From Diabrotica undecimpunctata (taxonomy: Eukaryota; Arthropoda; Insecta; Coleoptera; Chrysomelidae), in assembly GCF_040954645.1 (NCBI RefSeq), contig NC_092808.1:80308889-80372888 (forward strand): DNA of 64,000 nucleotides, read 5' to 3'. Position numbers and translations under genes: made by a program. How positions within the stretch are numbered: position 1 is the stretch's first letter; every line of letters starts with the position of its first letter. This document shows positions 22,996-34,872 of this stretch, in pieces. Under the pieces are notes generated by a model, which worked only from the letters and a program-made list of their open reading frames with translations, ran no database searches and had not been told where the DNA came from.

Positions 22996-24095
22996 TGCAT
23001 GACTTAATGAATTTTGAGAACATGTGAGGCAAAACTCAAAAACCTCACACACATCGCTAACTGGAATAATTTAAAGAAAGTGGGGACGGACTGATAAAAC
23101 GATAATTTTGCAGAAGTAGAGGATCGCCCTTCCTAAGCAGAGGCTTAACTTATGCTATTTCCGTGCATCGGGAAATACATCTGTTAACAATAATTTCTTA
23201 CACAAAATTTTATTACCATATCTTATATTTCTTCATATCATGAGTTTTAACTTTTTATTTAAATAGTTACCTCAATAACGATTAGTGTGATATAAATAAT
23301 GTTGTTATTTATATAGTGTTATGTTGCTTCTTAACTTTATACTTGTTATATAACGCTAGAATGTTGAGGATATTTCGAGAAAGAATAAAATTATTACTTA
23401 CGTTTACAATACATCCAGGTATTTTAAAACTATTTGCTGTTTGATTAATACCTCAAATTTCCCTGACCATCTGCCATAAACTTGGTTTGGTTTTAATGTT
23501 TTAAATTCGATATTTATACTACAAGTTTCGTGACTCTACTAACATCTTGTTATAATTTAGTTTTGTTTGCTGATGCTGTTTCACATATTTCATATCAACT
23601 CTACTATGCACTAATAAAAACCCAAGGTGCTGTTTACACTGTTTCAGTTCTATGCTGTCATAATGTTATCTTTCGTCTAATATTTGCATATATATTTCCC
23701 ATTATTGATTGATTGTACTTAATCTCTTACTTCTTTGTTCAGGTCTCCATAGCTGGTCAGTGTAATTCCAAGGTTGGATTGACATCTTCAGGTGTATCAA
23801 AAAATTTTGTTTTCACATTTGTTTGTTTCTTATACGGCGTTGTGTTACTTTATTATCTTTAGTGAATTCGTTTCTAGTCATCATATATTTATTTTAATCA
23901 GGTTTAAATTAAAAACTGCATGAAAAGTAACTAACAAAATACAGGCATTAAATGAGAAGGAAAAAATTAAAAGAATGTCTATCAACGAAAGATTTGATTC
24001 GTAACGATTGCCAAAAATTATAAGTCATTAATGTCATCCAATTAATAACAACAGGAAATTATCAGTTTAAATTTGTAGTTTATATACATAGTAAT
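22996..24095. other. Gene-free AT-rich stretch
   Basis: No open frame with a recognisable motif. The small frame at 23530-23712 is not convincing. Confidence 0.5.
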
Positions 24096-24197
24096 TTTTT
24101 TTTTATTTAATTTAACGTGCTTGTGACAGCTTCGGCCATTAGCACGAGGCACCGTGGATACAATTATAAAGGTACAATTACATATTATATACTATAG

Positions 24198-27100
24198 TTA
24201 TATACTATTTAATAAGTTTTCTAGCTTCAGGAACTGGATAGCTGTGATGACTTGGCTCTGGTTCGATAATATATCTTTGATGTCGCCTTCCATGCCCAGT
24301 TCTTGGCGTCGTTTATTGTAGTGAGGGCAGTCCACAAGGATGTGTAGAACGCTTAGTGGAGATTGGCAATAGTGACAGATTGGCTTAGGTGCAGAATTCA
24401 TTAGGTGACCATGTGTACATCTGGTGTGACCAATACGCAATCTTCTAGCAACAACCATCTCATTTCTAGTTATACCAGGGATAACGAACCGCTCAATCGT
24501 CTGATCTATTTGGTGTAAAAATGTAGTGGATTGGTTCCAATGATTCTGCCAGTAATTTCGTACGAGTTTCTTTATACTAGTTTTTAGGTCACTGGCAATT
24601 TGTATATTACGTGGTGTACAATTGGATACAGCAGCTTCTTTGGCAAAGCGATCGGCGTTGTCGTTACCCATAATCCCGATGTGGGAGGGAATCCATATGA
24701 TAGTGATATGGATGTCGTGGATGATAAGATTTTGGTAAATATCATGGATGTTTTCTACAAGAGGGTGATTAGTAAATAGATTATTGATGGACTGGATAGA
24801 GGCAAGGGAGTCTGTACAGATGGCAATATGTTGATTGGGTGCTGTACAGAGTTTGAAGGCTTGGTAAATAGCATACAGTTCACCAGTGTGAACGCTGCAT
24901 GTGGCAGGTGTTTGACATGAACTAACGACTGTTTCCGTAGTGGTAACCGCACAACCAACCCCCGTTTCGCTCTTTGATGCGTCAGTGTAGAGTACCCGAT
25001 CGAATTTCTTAAAATTAAGAATTTCTAGTAAGGATTTCCTAATCAAATCCTGGTTGGTTTCTGCCTTACCAAACTTTGTAAGTGACACATTAAATTTCGG
25101 TAAAGTTTTGGTCCAAGGAGAGTTCTGCGGGATCGGGAGAGGGTTAGTTAGGGATAAATTTATATGTGGTATTAAAGTTGGAAGTAAGAGGGCGATAGTG
25201 TGTATGCGTGGAGCAGGAGGGTGAGTACTAGTATAGTTGGGTAATGTCAGCAGTGTGTGTACTGGATTAGAAAGGTTAGCTGAAGTAGAGGCAGCGTAAG
25301 AAAGGAGGAGATATTGGCGCCTAAGCCAAAGAGGAGGTTCGTTGGCTTCGCGGTAGAGGCTCTCAGCTGGACTGCTACGAAAAGCTCCTAAACAGAGGCG
25401 GATAGCAGTATTATGCACAGAATTAAGGGTTTGTAAAGATGTTTTGGATGCTGACATATATATAAAGCTGCCGTAATCGAGTTTAGAGCGAATGAGAGAC
25501 CTATATACTTTTAATAGTGTACATTCGTTAGCGCCCCATTGGTAGTGGGAAAGTGTTTTGATAATATTTAAACGTTTTAGGCACTCTGCTCTAGTTTCCT
25601 GAATATGTAGTTTCCAAGAAAGTCGGGAGTCGAATATTAGTCCTAGAATTTTGCGGTGATCAACGACTGGGAGGGGGTGGTTATTCACTAAGATTTTAGG
25701 GGCAGTGGAGAGTGTTTTTCTGGTAAATTTAATGAGTTGTGATTTTGTACATGAGAGGGACAGGCCGATGGCAGTCAATCTATTTTGTAATAAGTCCACA
25801 GATGTTTGGAGAAGTTTGCAAGTAGTAGTGGTCGCCAACACCATGGCAATAAATTACAAGGTCATCAGCATATGAAGTAATTTTGACTGGGGAGGGAAGA
25901 CTGTGGCATATATGGTTAATTGATAAAATAAACAATGTGGGGCTTAATACAGAGCCCTGAGGGACTCCGTCTTGTTGGATGTGTGGTGATGATATACAAC
26001 CATTTACAGAGACTCTGAAAGATCTAGAGCTAAGAAAGTGCTTGATGAATTTAAAAATATTACCATTAAGGCCATATAATAATAGTTTATCGAGAATAAC
26101 CTGTCTAGGTATTTTATCGAAGGCAGCTTCAATATCAAAAATGCAGGCAATCACTTCTTGACTGTTATTAATAGCTCCGGCGATGTGGGTATGAAGGAGG
26201 ACGAGGTTATCGCTTGTGAAACGATGTCGGCGAAAACCGGATTGTTCTTTAGGTAAAATTTGGTGTTTGTCAATAAACCATAAAAGACGTCTGTTTATCA
26301 TCTTTTCCATTAATTTGCACATGGTGCAAGTGAGAGAAATCGGTCTATAGGACTGAGGAAAGATTGGTGTTTGGCCATGTTTTAGGACAGGTATAATTAC
26401 GGATGTGTTCCATTGAGTAGGAAATATTTGAGAAGACCAGATAGAGTTATATATGTCTAACAGGAAAGTGAGGCAGCGGTTGGGTAGGTTTTTAAGAAAA
26501 ATATAAGGGATATCATCAGGGCCAGCAGAAGTATTTTTGCATGAGGATAAAGCAGATGTAAGTTCAGAAAGTGAGAAAGGAGAATTAATATTGTCGATAT
26601 CTTGTAAGTGCTGTGAAGTGAGGTTGTAGGAGAGCGGTTCTTGTGTAGAGGATGAAATTAGGGGTTTGAGTTTGTTGTGAAATTGTTCCTCAAATGTATT
26701 AGCCAGGGTATTGCAAATAATTTGGCTGTTGCTAGAAGAAGTGCTGTTAGAGATTAAATGGGTAATTTTGGTGTTAGTTTTTTGTCCCTGAACTTGTCGG
26801 ATTTTTTTCCACATTTGGGAGGGATTTGTGTTATCATTCACAGACGATACATAGTTATGCCAAGATGTTTTCTTGCTCTGTTTGACAACGTATTTGGCTT
26901 TGGCTTTCAGCTTTTTATACTTAATTAGATTTTCAGGACTTTTATGTTTGCGGTATTGATTGAGCGCAGTCTTTGATTGTCGAATTGCGAGTTCACATTG
27001 AGAGTTCCACCAAGGAACAACTTTATGTCGGGAGCTAATTGTAGTTTTGCCAATATGAGTTAATGCTGCTTTAATTATGGCATCTGAGAATAGTTTTATG

Positions 27101-27981
27101 GAATCATCGATATTATTAGAGTTAGGTAATTTACATATTAGGGATTCCGATTTTTTGGAGAACTCTGGCCAATTAGCCTTGTTGAAGCGCCAATAACTTC
27201 TCACTGAAACTTGGTCATAGGTGTTGTCACGTATAATTATAGGGAAATGGTTGCTGTCGTGAAGGTCGTCCGCTGTTTGGCAGGATAATTTGGGGGCCGA
27301 TTTGGGATCACATATGCTTAGATCGATGGCAGAAAAAGCACCTGACGCAATGTTAAAGTGGGTGTGTGATCCCGTATTAAGGATACATGAACTAGTGCAA
27401 TCAAGAATATTTGCAACAACTTTACCACGTCCGAATGTACGCGAGGAGCCCCACATAGTGTTGTGGGCGTTGAAGTCTCCTACAATTATATAGGGTTGGG
27501 GGAGTTGGTATACTAAATCAAGAAGTTCTTCTTCCTTTAGAATGTAGTCAGGAGGGATGTATATTTGTATATAGAGCATATTGTAAGTTTGTTAGGGCAG
27601 TAAGTAGTGCTGGCGACGGCTTCGAGATTGGTAGTCAGAGGAAGAAGAGTGGAGTAATGGTCTTTAGAAGCAAATATAGATGCACCTTCACTAGCTCTGG
27701 AGCAGACAGATCTGATGTAATGATACCCTTCAAAATCTTTGAGTGTATGGAGATTAGTTGACGTGAAGTTAGTTTCCTGTAAGCAAATGAAGGTGGGGTG
27801 GTGGAGAGATATCAGTAGCTGCAGACGTTCTAAGCGCGGATAATATCCGTCGCAATTCCATTGAATTATAGTGAATATAAAAGTTATAAATTAAGGCAGG
27901 TCGGTTTTGTCTAAGGATGGGTCACTGTCATTAGAGCTAACAGATGCAAGACTAACAGTGTCAATAACATCATTTAGATTC
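24198..27981 (-). pseudogene. I-clade ORF2: APE endonuclease, reverse transcriptase, RNase H (frameshifted)
   Basis: The probable start is the ATG near 27981, just after the ORF1 stop. The early endonuclease (IIQWNCDGYYPRLE, FICLQETNF) is interrupted by a stop near 27893 and a frameshift near 27590. An open stretch at 27579-25780 carries IIVGDFNAHNTMWGS, DSNHFPIII, SYRPISLTCTMCKLMEKMI, CIFDIEAAFDKI, QGSVLSPTLF and SYADDLVIY. Another frameshift near 25840 leads into 25844-24198 with CTKSQLIKF and an RNase H with all four acidic positions: LYTDAS, GELYAIYQAF, CTDSLASI and GNDNADRFAKEA. A closing C..C...H.L..C motif follows (CHYCQSPLSVLHILVDC). At least three lesions make it inactive. The order endonuclease-RT-RNase H is diagnostic. 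Confidence 0.92.
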
Positions 27982-27990
27982 ATCGTAGCC

Positions 27991-29235
27991 TTAATTTTTT
28001 TTTTGTAGGCGAGTTATACGATTTTTAAGTGATCTATCAGAGATATTATGGTATATTTGTTTAAGGTCATCAAGAAGGGCGTTAATGTTCGTAGTAAATT
28101 GGTGTGCTTCAGCTAAGGGGTCATGGCAGTCAAAAGAATTTTCCAAGAAAGCAATTAGTTGTAGCGAGTTAATTGAAAAGGATGATGGGTTTTCTGCTAT
28201 AAGATTTTCTATGATTAAGCGGGCAGACGGGCTGATAGTGGCTGATGGTTTTGTATCTTTGGTTTTCGATTTTTTTTTAGGGGCTGATTTGGGGGCCCGG
28301 AAGGAGGTGTCATCGAGGGAATCTGGATCTATTGGAGTGTGAGTAGTAGGATCTGAAATGACAATTACAGGTAGAGAATCGAGGCTTGAGTCAGTTGAAT
28401 GGGCTCTTTTCAGGAGGGCGATAGTAGGAGGTGTAGGTTGAGGTTGATCTAAAGGTAGAGGTGTCATGTTAGATAAATTGTCGGAGGCAGAATTTGGGTC
28501 AGAAGTGTGAGAGGTGCCGGAAGGTGCGGTGGGGCTATTGTTGGTGGATTCATTAGGTACTTGAGCGAAACGGGGGTGGGTAGTGGTATCCGGTGGGTTT
28601 TGGCAGGTTTCAGCCGTATGTCCGGCTTTTTGGCAAAGGAAACATTCTAGTTTGTCTGATGTAACGAAGATTCGGAAGGAAGTGTTTTCAAAATGTATTA
28701 ATACGGAGGTTTGTATTTCGAAATTGTCTTTATCTGGTATTACGTAGATAGACCGTCGAAAACTTAATATATGGGAATAATCTTCATCGGGTGAGCCTGT
28801 ACGAATCTGAGATACAAGTGAGGCTAGTTGCAGACCAAGTTCGTTTTTTAATGCCTGCTCGATAAGTTGATTTGGAATCGATGGACATACATTAGATATT
28901 AACAATCTTTTAGTTGGGGAAATGAGTCTGCGGATGTGGACAATTTCATTTTTAACGGAAACGGTGGGATTGTTTTTAAGAAGAATATCGACGTCAGAAA
29001 TAGAAGCAAGAAAGATGCAAATGCGTTGGTTAGATATGCGGGAAGCGTGGGTAATACGCTTTGGTGTTACGATTTCACCGATCGCCTTAATGTAATCGAA
29101 GAGAGCTGTATCCGGAAGAGCATTTAATACTATTGCTTGCTTTCTGCTAGGATATGATGTGGTCGCCGGTGTAGGTTTTGTTGTTTTTGATGTGGTAACA
29201 GCTGCGTAGCTTGGAGCGGTGGGTTGAAGAAGCAT
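27991..29235 (-). CDS. I-clade ORF1, nucleic-acid-binding protein (intact)
   Basis: An open frame of 414 residues starting MLLQPTAPSYAAV. A central block (AIVLNALPDT, TPKRITHASRISNQRICIFL, HIRRLISPTKRLLISNVCPS) precedes one CCHC zinc knuckle, C198-x2-C201-x4-H206-x4-C211 (CFLCQKAGHTAETC). A Pro/Ser/Thr-rich linker and a lysine-rich KSAPKKKSKTK stretch follow. Such proteins coat the element RNA and act as chaperones. The homologous ORF1 at 49828-51075 shares the block order, the knuckle spacing and the KSAPKKK motif, which supports the full length. ORF2 of this copy is dead. Confidence 0.9.
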   Translation of the reverse strand: MLLQPTAPSYAAVTTSKTTKPTPATTSYPSRKQAIVLNALPDTALFDYIKAIGEIVTPKRITHASRISNQRICIFLASISDVDILLKNNPTVSVKNEIVHIRRLISPTKRLLISNVCPSIPNQLIEQALKNELGLQLASLVSQIRTGSPDEDYSHILSFRRSIYVIPDKDNFEIQTSVLIHFENTSFRIFVTSDKLECFLCQKAGHTAETCQNPPDTTTHPRFAQVPNESTNNSPTAPSGTSHTSDPNSASDNLSNMTPLPLDQPQPTPPTIALLKRAHSTDSSLDSLPVIVISDPTTHTPIDPDSLDDTSFRAPKSAPKKKSKTKDTKPSATISPSARLIIENLIAENPSSFSINSLQLIAFLENSFDCHDPLAEAHQFTTNINALLDDLKQIYHNISDRSLKNRITRLQKKN

Positions 29236-29450
29236 TTTTAAATATTCTGGATGCCAAAATATTTAATGAAAATCAGGCGCAATGCCTGGCCTATTTATTG
29301 TGTTTGTATCAATTATAAAGTTTACATACCAAGTTGTTTCACAAAAAACTTTTCACTTTCAATAATTACTTGATAACAAAACACATTAACTGACAAGTTT
29401 TTTTTATAAGAAATACTATTTGAAGAAGCCGAGGTGTTGACTCGTTGGCT

Positions 29451-30138
29451 TTTCGAATAGGAATGACATAGTAATTAAATTTACTATCAAATGATATATT
29501 TATATTTTATTATTAATTTAATATTGCGTCTGAGTTTAACAGGTCTATCAAAAGTTAACAACGTATGCCTTGTTAATACGTTAGCAGGTGGCATTAGCAG
29601 CAAACATAATAATTTATTAAATTATTTTAATGTAATAATTTGTTTAAAATATAAATAATAAGTAAATATTAAAATTACCTCATTCACTTTCAAAAATATT
29701 ATTTAAATTTTAAAAATACAGAAAACATAGTATAGAGCTTCGCGTTAATCTACTGTACCCACTAGTTCACCATTTTTTTAATGTTGTTTTAACACTTAAA
29801 TTTATGTTACAATCAACTGCAACAAAAATAAGACAATAAAAATATTTTAAATGATTATATATAAAGGCAAGTCATTTAAAAGCATCCATAAATTGCAGCC
29901 CAGAAGGTTTTTAAAGGATAATAGACACACAAAATTAAATCTGTCTAATTACTTAAAATTACTTCTACATTAGACTACTTAAAAACTTCAGTTATAGCTG
30001 TCTCATCCATATCTTATCTTGCCTTCGACACTATTTAATTTTTAGGATAAATACCTACTCCTCGTGCTCCTCTCCTTTTCTACAAAAATATTTTATATTC
30101 TTACAGAATACATGTATAAATTTAAATATAAATTTATA
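29451..30138. other. Gene-free AT-rich stretch
   Basis: Very AT-rich with no open frame worth reporting. It includes the upstream flank of the I-clade element. Confidence 0.5.
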
Positions 30139-30220
30139 AATGTGTGTTTGTGTATCTGTGTGTTAGTGTGTGTGTGTATGTGTGTGTGTGTGTGTGTGTG
30201 AGTGTGTATGTGTGTGTATA
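30139..30220. repeat. (GT)n microsatellite
   Basis: About 80 bp of GT dinucleotides with scattered A/C/TT interruptions. Confidence 0.95.
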
Positions 30221-30776
30221 AGCAATATTACAATTTGGTTAGAATTTTTGGTGCGCCTGTTTTTATAGGCAGAACATCCATTTGTCTACCTACAGAAGTA
30301 GGTATTTTTAGATTTCGATTGCTTATCCCCTGACAGTATTGTGATATTCTACTTCTTTTTATTGCCGTATGGTCAGACTCCAGTAAGAGCCTAAGAAGGT
30401 ATCCATGGAATTCTGACAGGCAGAGACAAGAAAATCTTTTTTAAACATCTAATGTCACGGAGCAAAACCGTCTAGCATCTTCCGGCCGGATATGACACTA
30501 AGCCAGAATAGCCCAAAGTAGTGCCGGATTAACTGTGTTCCGGCTAAAACTTTAACCACGGTTTCAGAGTAGTAATCTTACCATTCAACAAAAAAACTAA
30601 AATCCATATATTAACCGTCACGTTAAAAGGAAATTAATCGTATTATATTAAGGAAAACTTACAACTAACCGTACTTATTACAGTTAATCAGAAAAAAAAT
30701 TTAAGAACTGCCTATTACCAAAAAAAAAAACAAAAGAACGAAAATATTTCGGTGACGCCTTAATCTAATTTGGATA
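30221..30776. other. Unassigned stretch
   Basis: Moderate GC in 30240-30560 and no ORF. It may be an old repeat; no motif was recognised. Confidence 0.35.
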
Positions 30777-31440
30777 CTTACCAGTTCTTGGCTCTTGAGA
30801 AAAAAGAAACCAGATTTCACATCTCTGGTTTAAAGATTCCCCGAAAGATAAGACAGTGCATTTCTCTCAATTTTCTCTCTACTCTCATCAATATGGTTAC
30901 CATGTTTCTTTTATCCAGCCAAAAACTCATTCGCCTCTCAAAGTCTCCCCTCTCATTTTTCCATCTCTGGCAGTAAAGAATCTGGGCGAGAGCGTCTGGT
31001 ACCCTACAAACAGTACAGTTTGCCGAGGCAGATATACCTATCCTTTGTAAAGGTGCCAAAACTACCATGTCCGGTCAGAAACTGCATCAGAAAGTATTTC
31101 GTTTCCCTGAACTTACATTCCAACCATGGCATCAGATCGGGAATAAGCTCGTTCGTCCACCTTGCCTTTCCGATGTCATTTGCCTATTTCCTCTGCTATC
31201 TATATCTATATTTTTATCCATCCTTTTCGCATACATCCTCGCTCGCTCTTTGCACAACAAGACGATCAATAACATACAGATTTGGGGCCGTCCTGTAGGC
31301 GCTAGATACCCTGAGGAATATTCGGTACGCTGCACCACACGGGAACATCGTAGGTCACCACCGACTGAAAAACTCCATTTAGCACCCTTACAATCCTACT
31401 GCAAGAAGTGTGTGGAATTGTGAAGAAACAATTCAGAAAT
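30777..31440 (-). pseudogene. R1-like LINE remnant (ORF2 C-terminus)
   Basis: Minus-strand frames, in order from 31340 to 30817, give VLLCKERARMYAKRM, then RQGGRTSLFPI, then (other frames) the 'CKFRETKYFLMQFLTGHG' type block near 31090-31150. After these come GTFTKDRY, and CTVCRVPDALAQILYCQRW leading into NMVTILMRVERKLREMHCLI. R1-group ORF2 proteins end with 'GRWT.RLIP.....W......E..Y.L.QFLTGHG.F..Y......C..C......H..F.C.RW......NM...M......W..V', which matches in order. Several frameshifts and a stop mark it as decayed. The opposing plus-strand ORFs here are shadows. Confidence 0.7.
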
Positions 31441-31700
31441 AATGAAAATCGAAAATCTGAGAGGATGGTTCAAATCTGGAAAGAAACAAATTTATGTGGA
31501 TGGTTTATCGTTATAACAAAATTATACATTTTTGGGAGGTGTGGACATGAACCATGAATAAAAGGGTCAAAAATACCAAATAAAATTTCAATAAGAAAAA
31601 TTCCCATTATCTACGAATAGTAAATAATTCTAAGTAGCATAGTTTTATTTATTTCATATAGTTTAATAAGTAATTTTCAGCTATAGTTTATAGTTTAATA
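31441..31700. other. AT-rich spacer
   Basis: No coding signal. It contains a short local duplication, with agtttaataagtaattttc seen twice around 31665 and 31695. Confidence 0.6.
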
Positions 31701-31710
31701 AGTAATTTTC

Positions 31711-32101
31711 TTAAATCAAACAATATGGAGAAATAAAAATATCGGAAAAGAAACGAAAGGCAAAATTTACAAAACAGTCATCAGCAGACCAATAATAACA
31801 TAAGCGGCAGAAACAAGACCTGACACAGAGAGGACAAAAAGGATGTTAGAAACAGCAGAGATGAAAATACATAGAAAAATTATTGATGGTAAGACACTAT
31901 GGGACAGAGCTAGAATTACCGATATACGACGTATATGCAAGGTGGAGAACATCAAGAACTGGGTAAGAAATAGAAGAGTCGAATGGAACGATCATATAAG
32001 TCGAATGACAACAAATAGAGTAGTAAAGGTGACAAGAGACGGTTCCCCAATAGGAAGAGAAACAGACAGAGTCATGTCTATATAAAAAGAAGAAGAAGAA
32101 G
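31711..32101 (+). mobile_element. 5'-truncated RTE-like tail with (GAA)n end
   Basis: It encodes TKGKIYKTVISRPI, TKRMLETAEMKIHRKI, RARITDIRRICKVENIKNWV, RVEWNDHISRM and GSPIGRE, the RTE post-RT tail, ending in (GAA)n. The flanks agtaattttc (31701-31710) and agtagttttc (32103-32112) look like a TSD with one mismatch. Confidence 0.85.
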
Positions 32102-32581
32102 AAGTAGTTTTCAAAATATTATTTGTTTGATACAGTAAAATTAAAAGTCTTTTTTTCACATTATAATTAACACTGCTTTATTTTAATTATTTTTAATACT
32201 CGTGGTCCTCATTTGACTACCACTAACATTACTAACTGACATTATCACGATTATCTCTACTGATAAATATACAAAATTGATTTTGGGAGTTTTACTTACA
32301 AACTTTAATTTGACGATCAAATAAAGCTTTTTATCAATATTATTAATTTTTTATTTAATAAAGCTACATCGAGCTATATACTAGATAAATAACGACTTTG
32401 TGGTTCATCAGGGCGTTCAAAACAGCTAACTTGGCAATAGCTTTTGATTTTGTAGTGTAAATTAAACCCACACCATTCAGCATTAATGCTAAGACACTCA
32501 CCTCAGAGCTACCTAGTCCTATGAATGTACGGATTTTTAGTGGTTTACCAATCGGATAATACTTGTTTTACAGTATCTTAA

Positions 32582-33051
32582 GAAGAATCTATAAAACAAT
32601 AATAGAAAGTATTGGGCTGTACGGCGCCGAACTCTGGGAAATAAACCAAAGAAACAAATCAAAAATTAAGGCCATGGAAATGAACTACTGGAGACGATGT
32701 TGCCAGCTCACTAGACTTGATAGGGTGAGAAACGAAGATATTCGGAGAGAAATGGAAATCGATCTAGACATAATAGACACAATCGAAGCCAAAAGACTTA
32801 ACTGGTATGGACACCTTCAGAGAATGCCTGAAAATAGATGGCCAAAAAAAATAGAAGAATGGACTCCGCCAACTAGAAGAAAACGAGATAGACCAAGACG
32901 ATCCTGGAGAGACGATGTCGACGATGCAATGACCGCCAGAGATTTAACAACTGAAAATTGCTTTGACAGAAAACGCTGGAAATTAGGATGCGAGAAGCGG
33001 CGCCAGCTGTAGAAGACTCGCTTGTTATATATGTTATATATACAGTATCTT
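32582..33051 (+). mobile_element. 5'-truncated RTE-like tail with 12-bp TSD
   Basis: Open to a stop at 33012, it reads IYKTIIESIGLYGAELWEIN, KAMEMNYWRRCCQLTR, RLNWYGHLQRMPENRWPKKI and RPRRSWRDDVDDAMTARDL, the C-terminal portion of RTE ORF2. It is flanked by a perfect TSD acagtatcttaa at 32570-32581 and 33052-33063. The 3' tail is (TTATATATG)-like. It belongs to a different subfamily from the neighbours at 31711 and 33560. Confidence 0.9.
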
Positions 33052-33063
33052 AATTATTTAGAT

Positions 33064-33545
33064 TACCCGATATGCTTTAAAAAGTGTTCAAAAATATGGA
33101 TGTTAATAAATTAACATGAAGCACATGGACAAAGATAGTGAAATTCTTCTAAATTAATAAATAGTTTGATCATTAGATTGGTAAATTCGTTCACATTCTT
33201 TTTTCTAGGAGTAGTGTTCAAATTTTTGGTCTACTATCATTACTCGGGAGATTGAATCAATTGTAACTATTTGTTACAATTTGATGAATTTAAATTATTC
33301 AAGCTATACTAGGCTTTCCTACTTTTAAATAATTTTAGAAATAATTTAGTAAATTTGCGGGCCAAAAATAGTTATATCTTAGTAAAATTATTAGTTTAAA
33401 TACCTATGGGAACAGTAACTATTGCTGCAAAAAAATCCTTAATTGTCGCCAAGCTTTAGTTTGAAATGTCAACTTCATTGGAACAGTTATAGTAGTATGC
33501 ATCATTCTGAGTTTAAAGGTGACGATAATAGAAATTCAAACTGAT
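33064..33545. other. AT-rich spacer
   Basis: No coding signal or recognisable repeat. Confidence 0.5.
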
Positions 33546-33559
33546 GCTTTTGGCAAAAA

Positions 33560-34365
33560 AAAGGTATTTTGGCAACAAAAGGGTATTAAGCGAAAAAGTT
33601 ATAGAACTGAAACGAGAAGCTGCTAGGTTGGTTCTATATATAAATGAAAGCAAAACAAAATATATGGAGTGCACAAAATCCAATGAACATGAGAATCTGA
33701 AGGTAGACAACCATACCTACAAATTCATCCACTGCCTCCACTTTTCCCTACCTAGGCTCAATAATAAATGACAACAACATCAGTCAAGAAATACAAGCAT
33801 GGATTCTTAGCAGTAATAAGTGCTTTTATGCATACAAAGACTTAATGAAAAGTACGTTACTAAATCGTGTGTCTAAGCTAAGAATCTACAAAACAGTAAT
33901 TAGACCAGTGGTCATATATGGATGTGAAACGTGGACTCTCTCAACCACTGATGAAAATCAACTGAGAATATTTGAGCTCAAAATACTAAGGAAGATATTT
34001 GTACCAACCCAATGCAGCGATGGTTCGTGGAGAATTAAAATGAACCACGAGCTGGATGATCTAATGCAGAGCGCAGATATTGTCAGATTTGTAAAGTCAC
34101 AAAGACTAAACTGGCTTGATCACCTAGAAACAATGCCAGATAATTGAGCTGTAAGAGTAGTCCAGAGATGAAAGCCCCAAGAAAACAGAACAAGAGGAAG
34201 GCCCCGTAAAAGATAGATAGACGACGTAGAGATGGATCTTAAAACCATGAACATCAGGCAGTTACGAAGGAAAGTATCCGACAGGGCAGAATAGAAGAAC
34301 ATTGTTAAGCAGGCCAAGACTCACAAAGGGTTGTAGCGTCATTAGAAGAAGAAGAAGAAGAAGAA
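33560..34365 (+). mobile_element. 5'-truncated RTE-like tail with 14-bp TSD
   Basis: It contains YINESKTKYMECTKS (post-palm region), then after a frameshift LRIYKTVIRPVVIYGCETWT, ILRKIF, IVRFVKSQRLNWLDHLETM and TRGRPRKR, ending in (GAA)n at 34345-34365. The TSD gcttttggcaaaaa at 33546-33559 and 34366-34379 is perfect. Several stops are present. Confidence 0.9.
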
Positions 34366-34872
34366 GCTTTTGGCAAAAATGAAAGTCTTAGGTCTTTTCA
34401 AGTTGTTGATCATTTCTAGTTTAAATATATTTATAATAATCATTTTTTACATTTACTCGGACTTGGCATCGAGGCTTGAATCCGAACGATACTGTCAAAA
34501 TACGCTCCGTATTAAAATATAAATTTAGTGTAACAAAGTGAAAAATAAACTAATACAAATAGACTACAGTGAATTCAGACCGACGGCTGTTCTTCCGATA
34601 AAAATATTTCGTCAAAATTCAGCAGATATCAGTGAGTAAGCATTGCAAAAACACAATAACCTCTTTATACAATTAATAAACAATAGACAAAAACATCCCG
34701 ATAAGAGCTGAAGTGCTGTCTGAAATAAAAGCGACGTTGCCGGCTATTGAAAAATTTCTGCATTAAAGCCGAATCATTATTACGAAAATCCAAATCTGAG
34801 TATAACTCTAAAGTGCTGAGAAGGGTTGAAGTTCCGACAAGTTGATTGGGCAGACACCCTTACCGCGGTACA

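Larger units (their letters stand above)
24096..29450 (-). mobile_element. I-clade LINE, nearly full length, ORF2 broken
   Basis: The minus-strand element has ORF1 (29235-27991), an ORF2 with endonuclease, RT and RNase H, and a 3' end with an A-rich tail near 24096 (seen as a T run on the plus strand). The 5' boundary near 29450 is an estimate from the GC-richer leader. The two-ORF layout with a zinc knuckle in ORF1 and RNase H in ORF2 is that of the I group. A second, diverged member lies at 49790-52670. Confidence 0.88.

Noticed and set aside
24755..29127. Small ORFs opposite or inside the I-clade element
   Set aside because: Alternative-frame shadows of ORF1 and ORF2.
30770..31423. Plus-strand ORFs as genes
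   Set aside because: The minus-strand frames carry R1-like motifs in order; the plus-strand ORFs are shadows.
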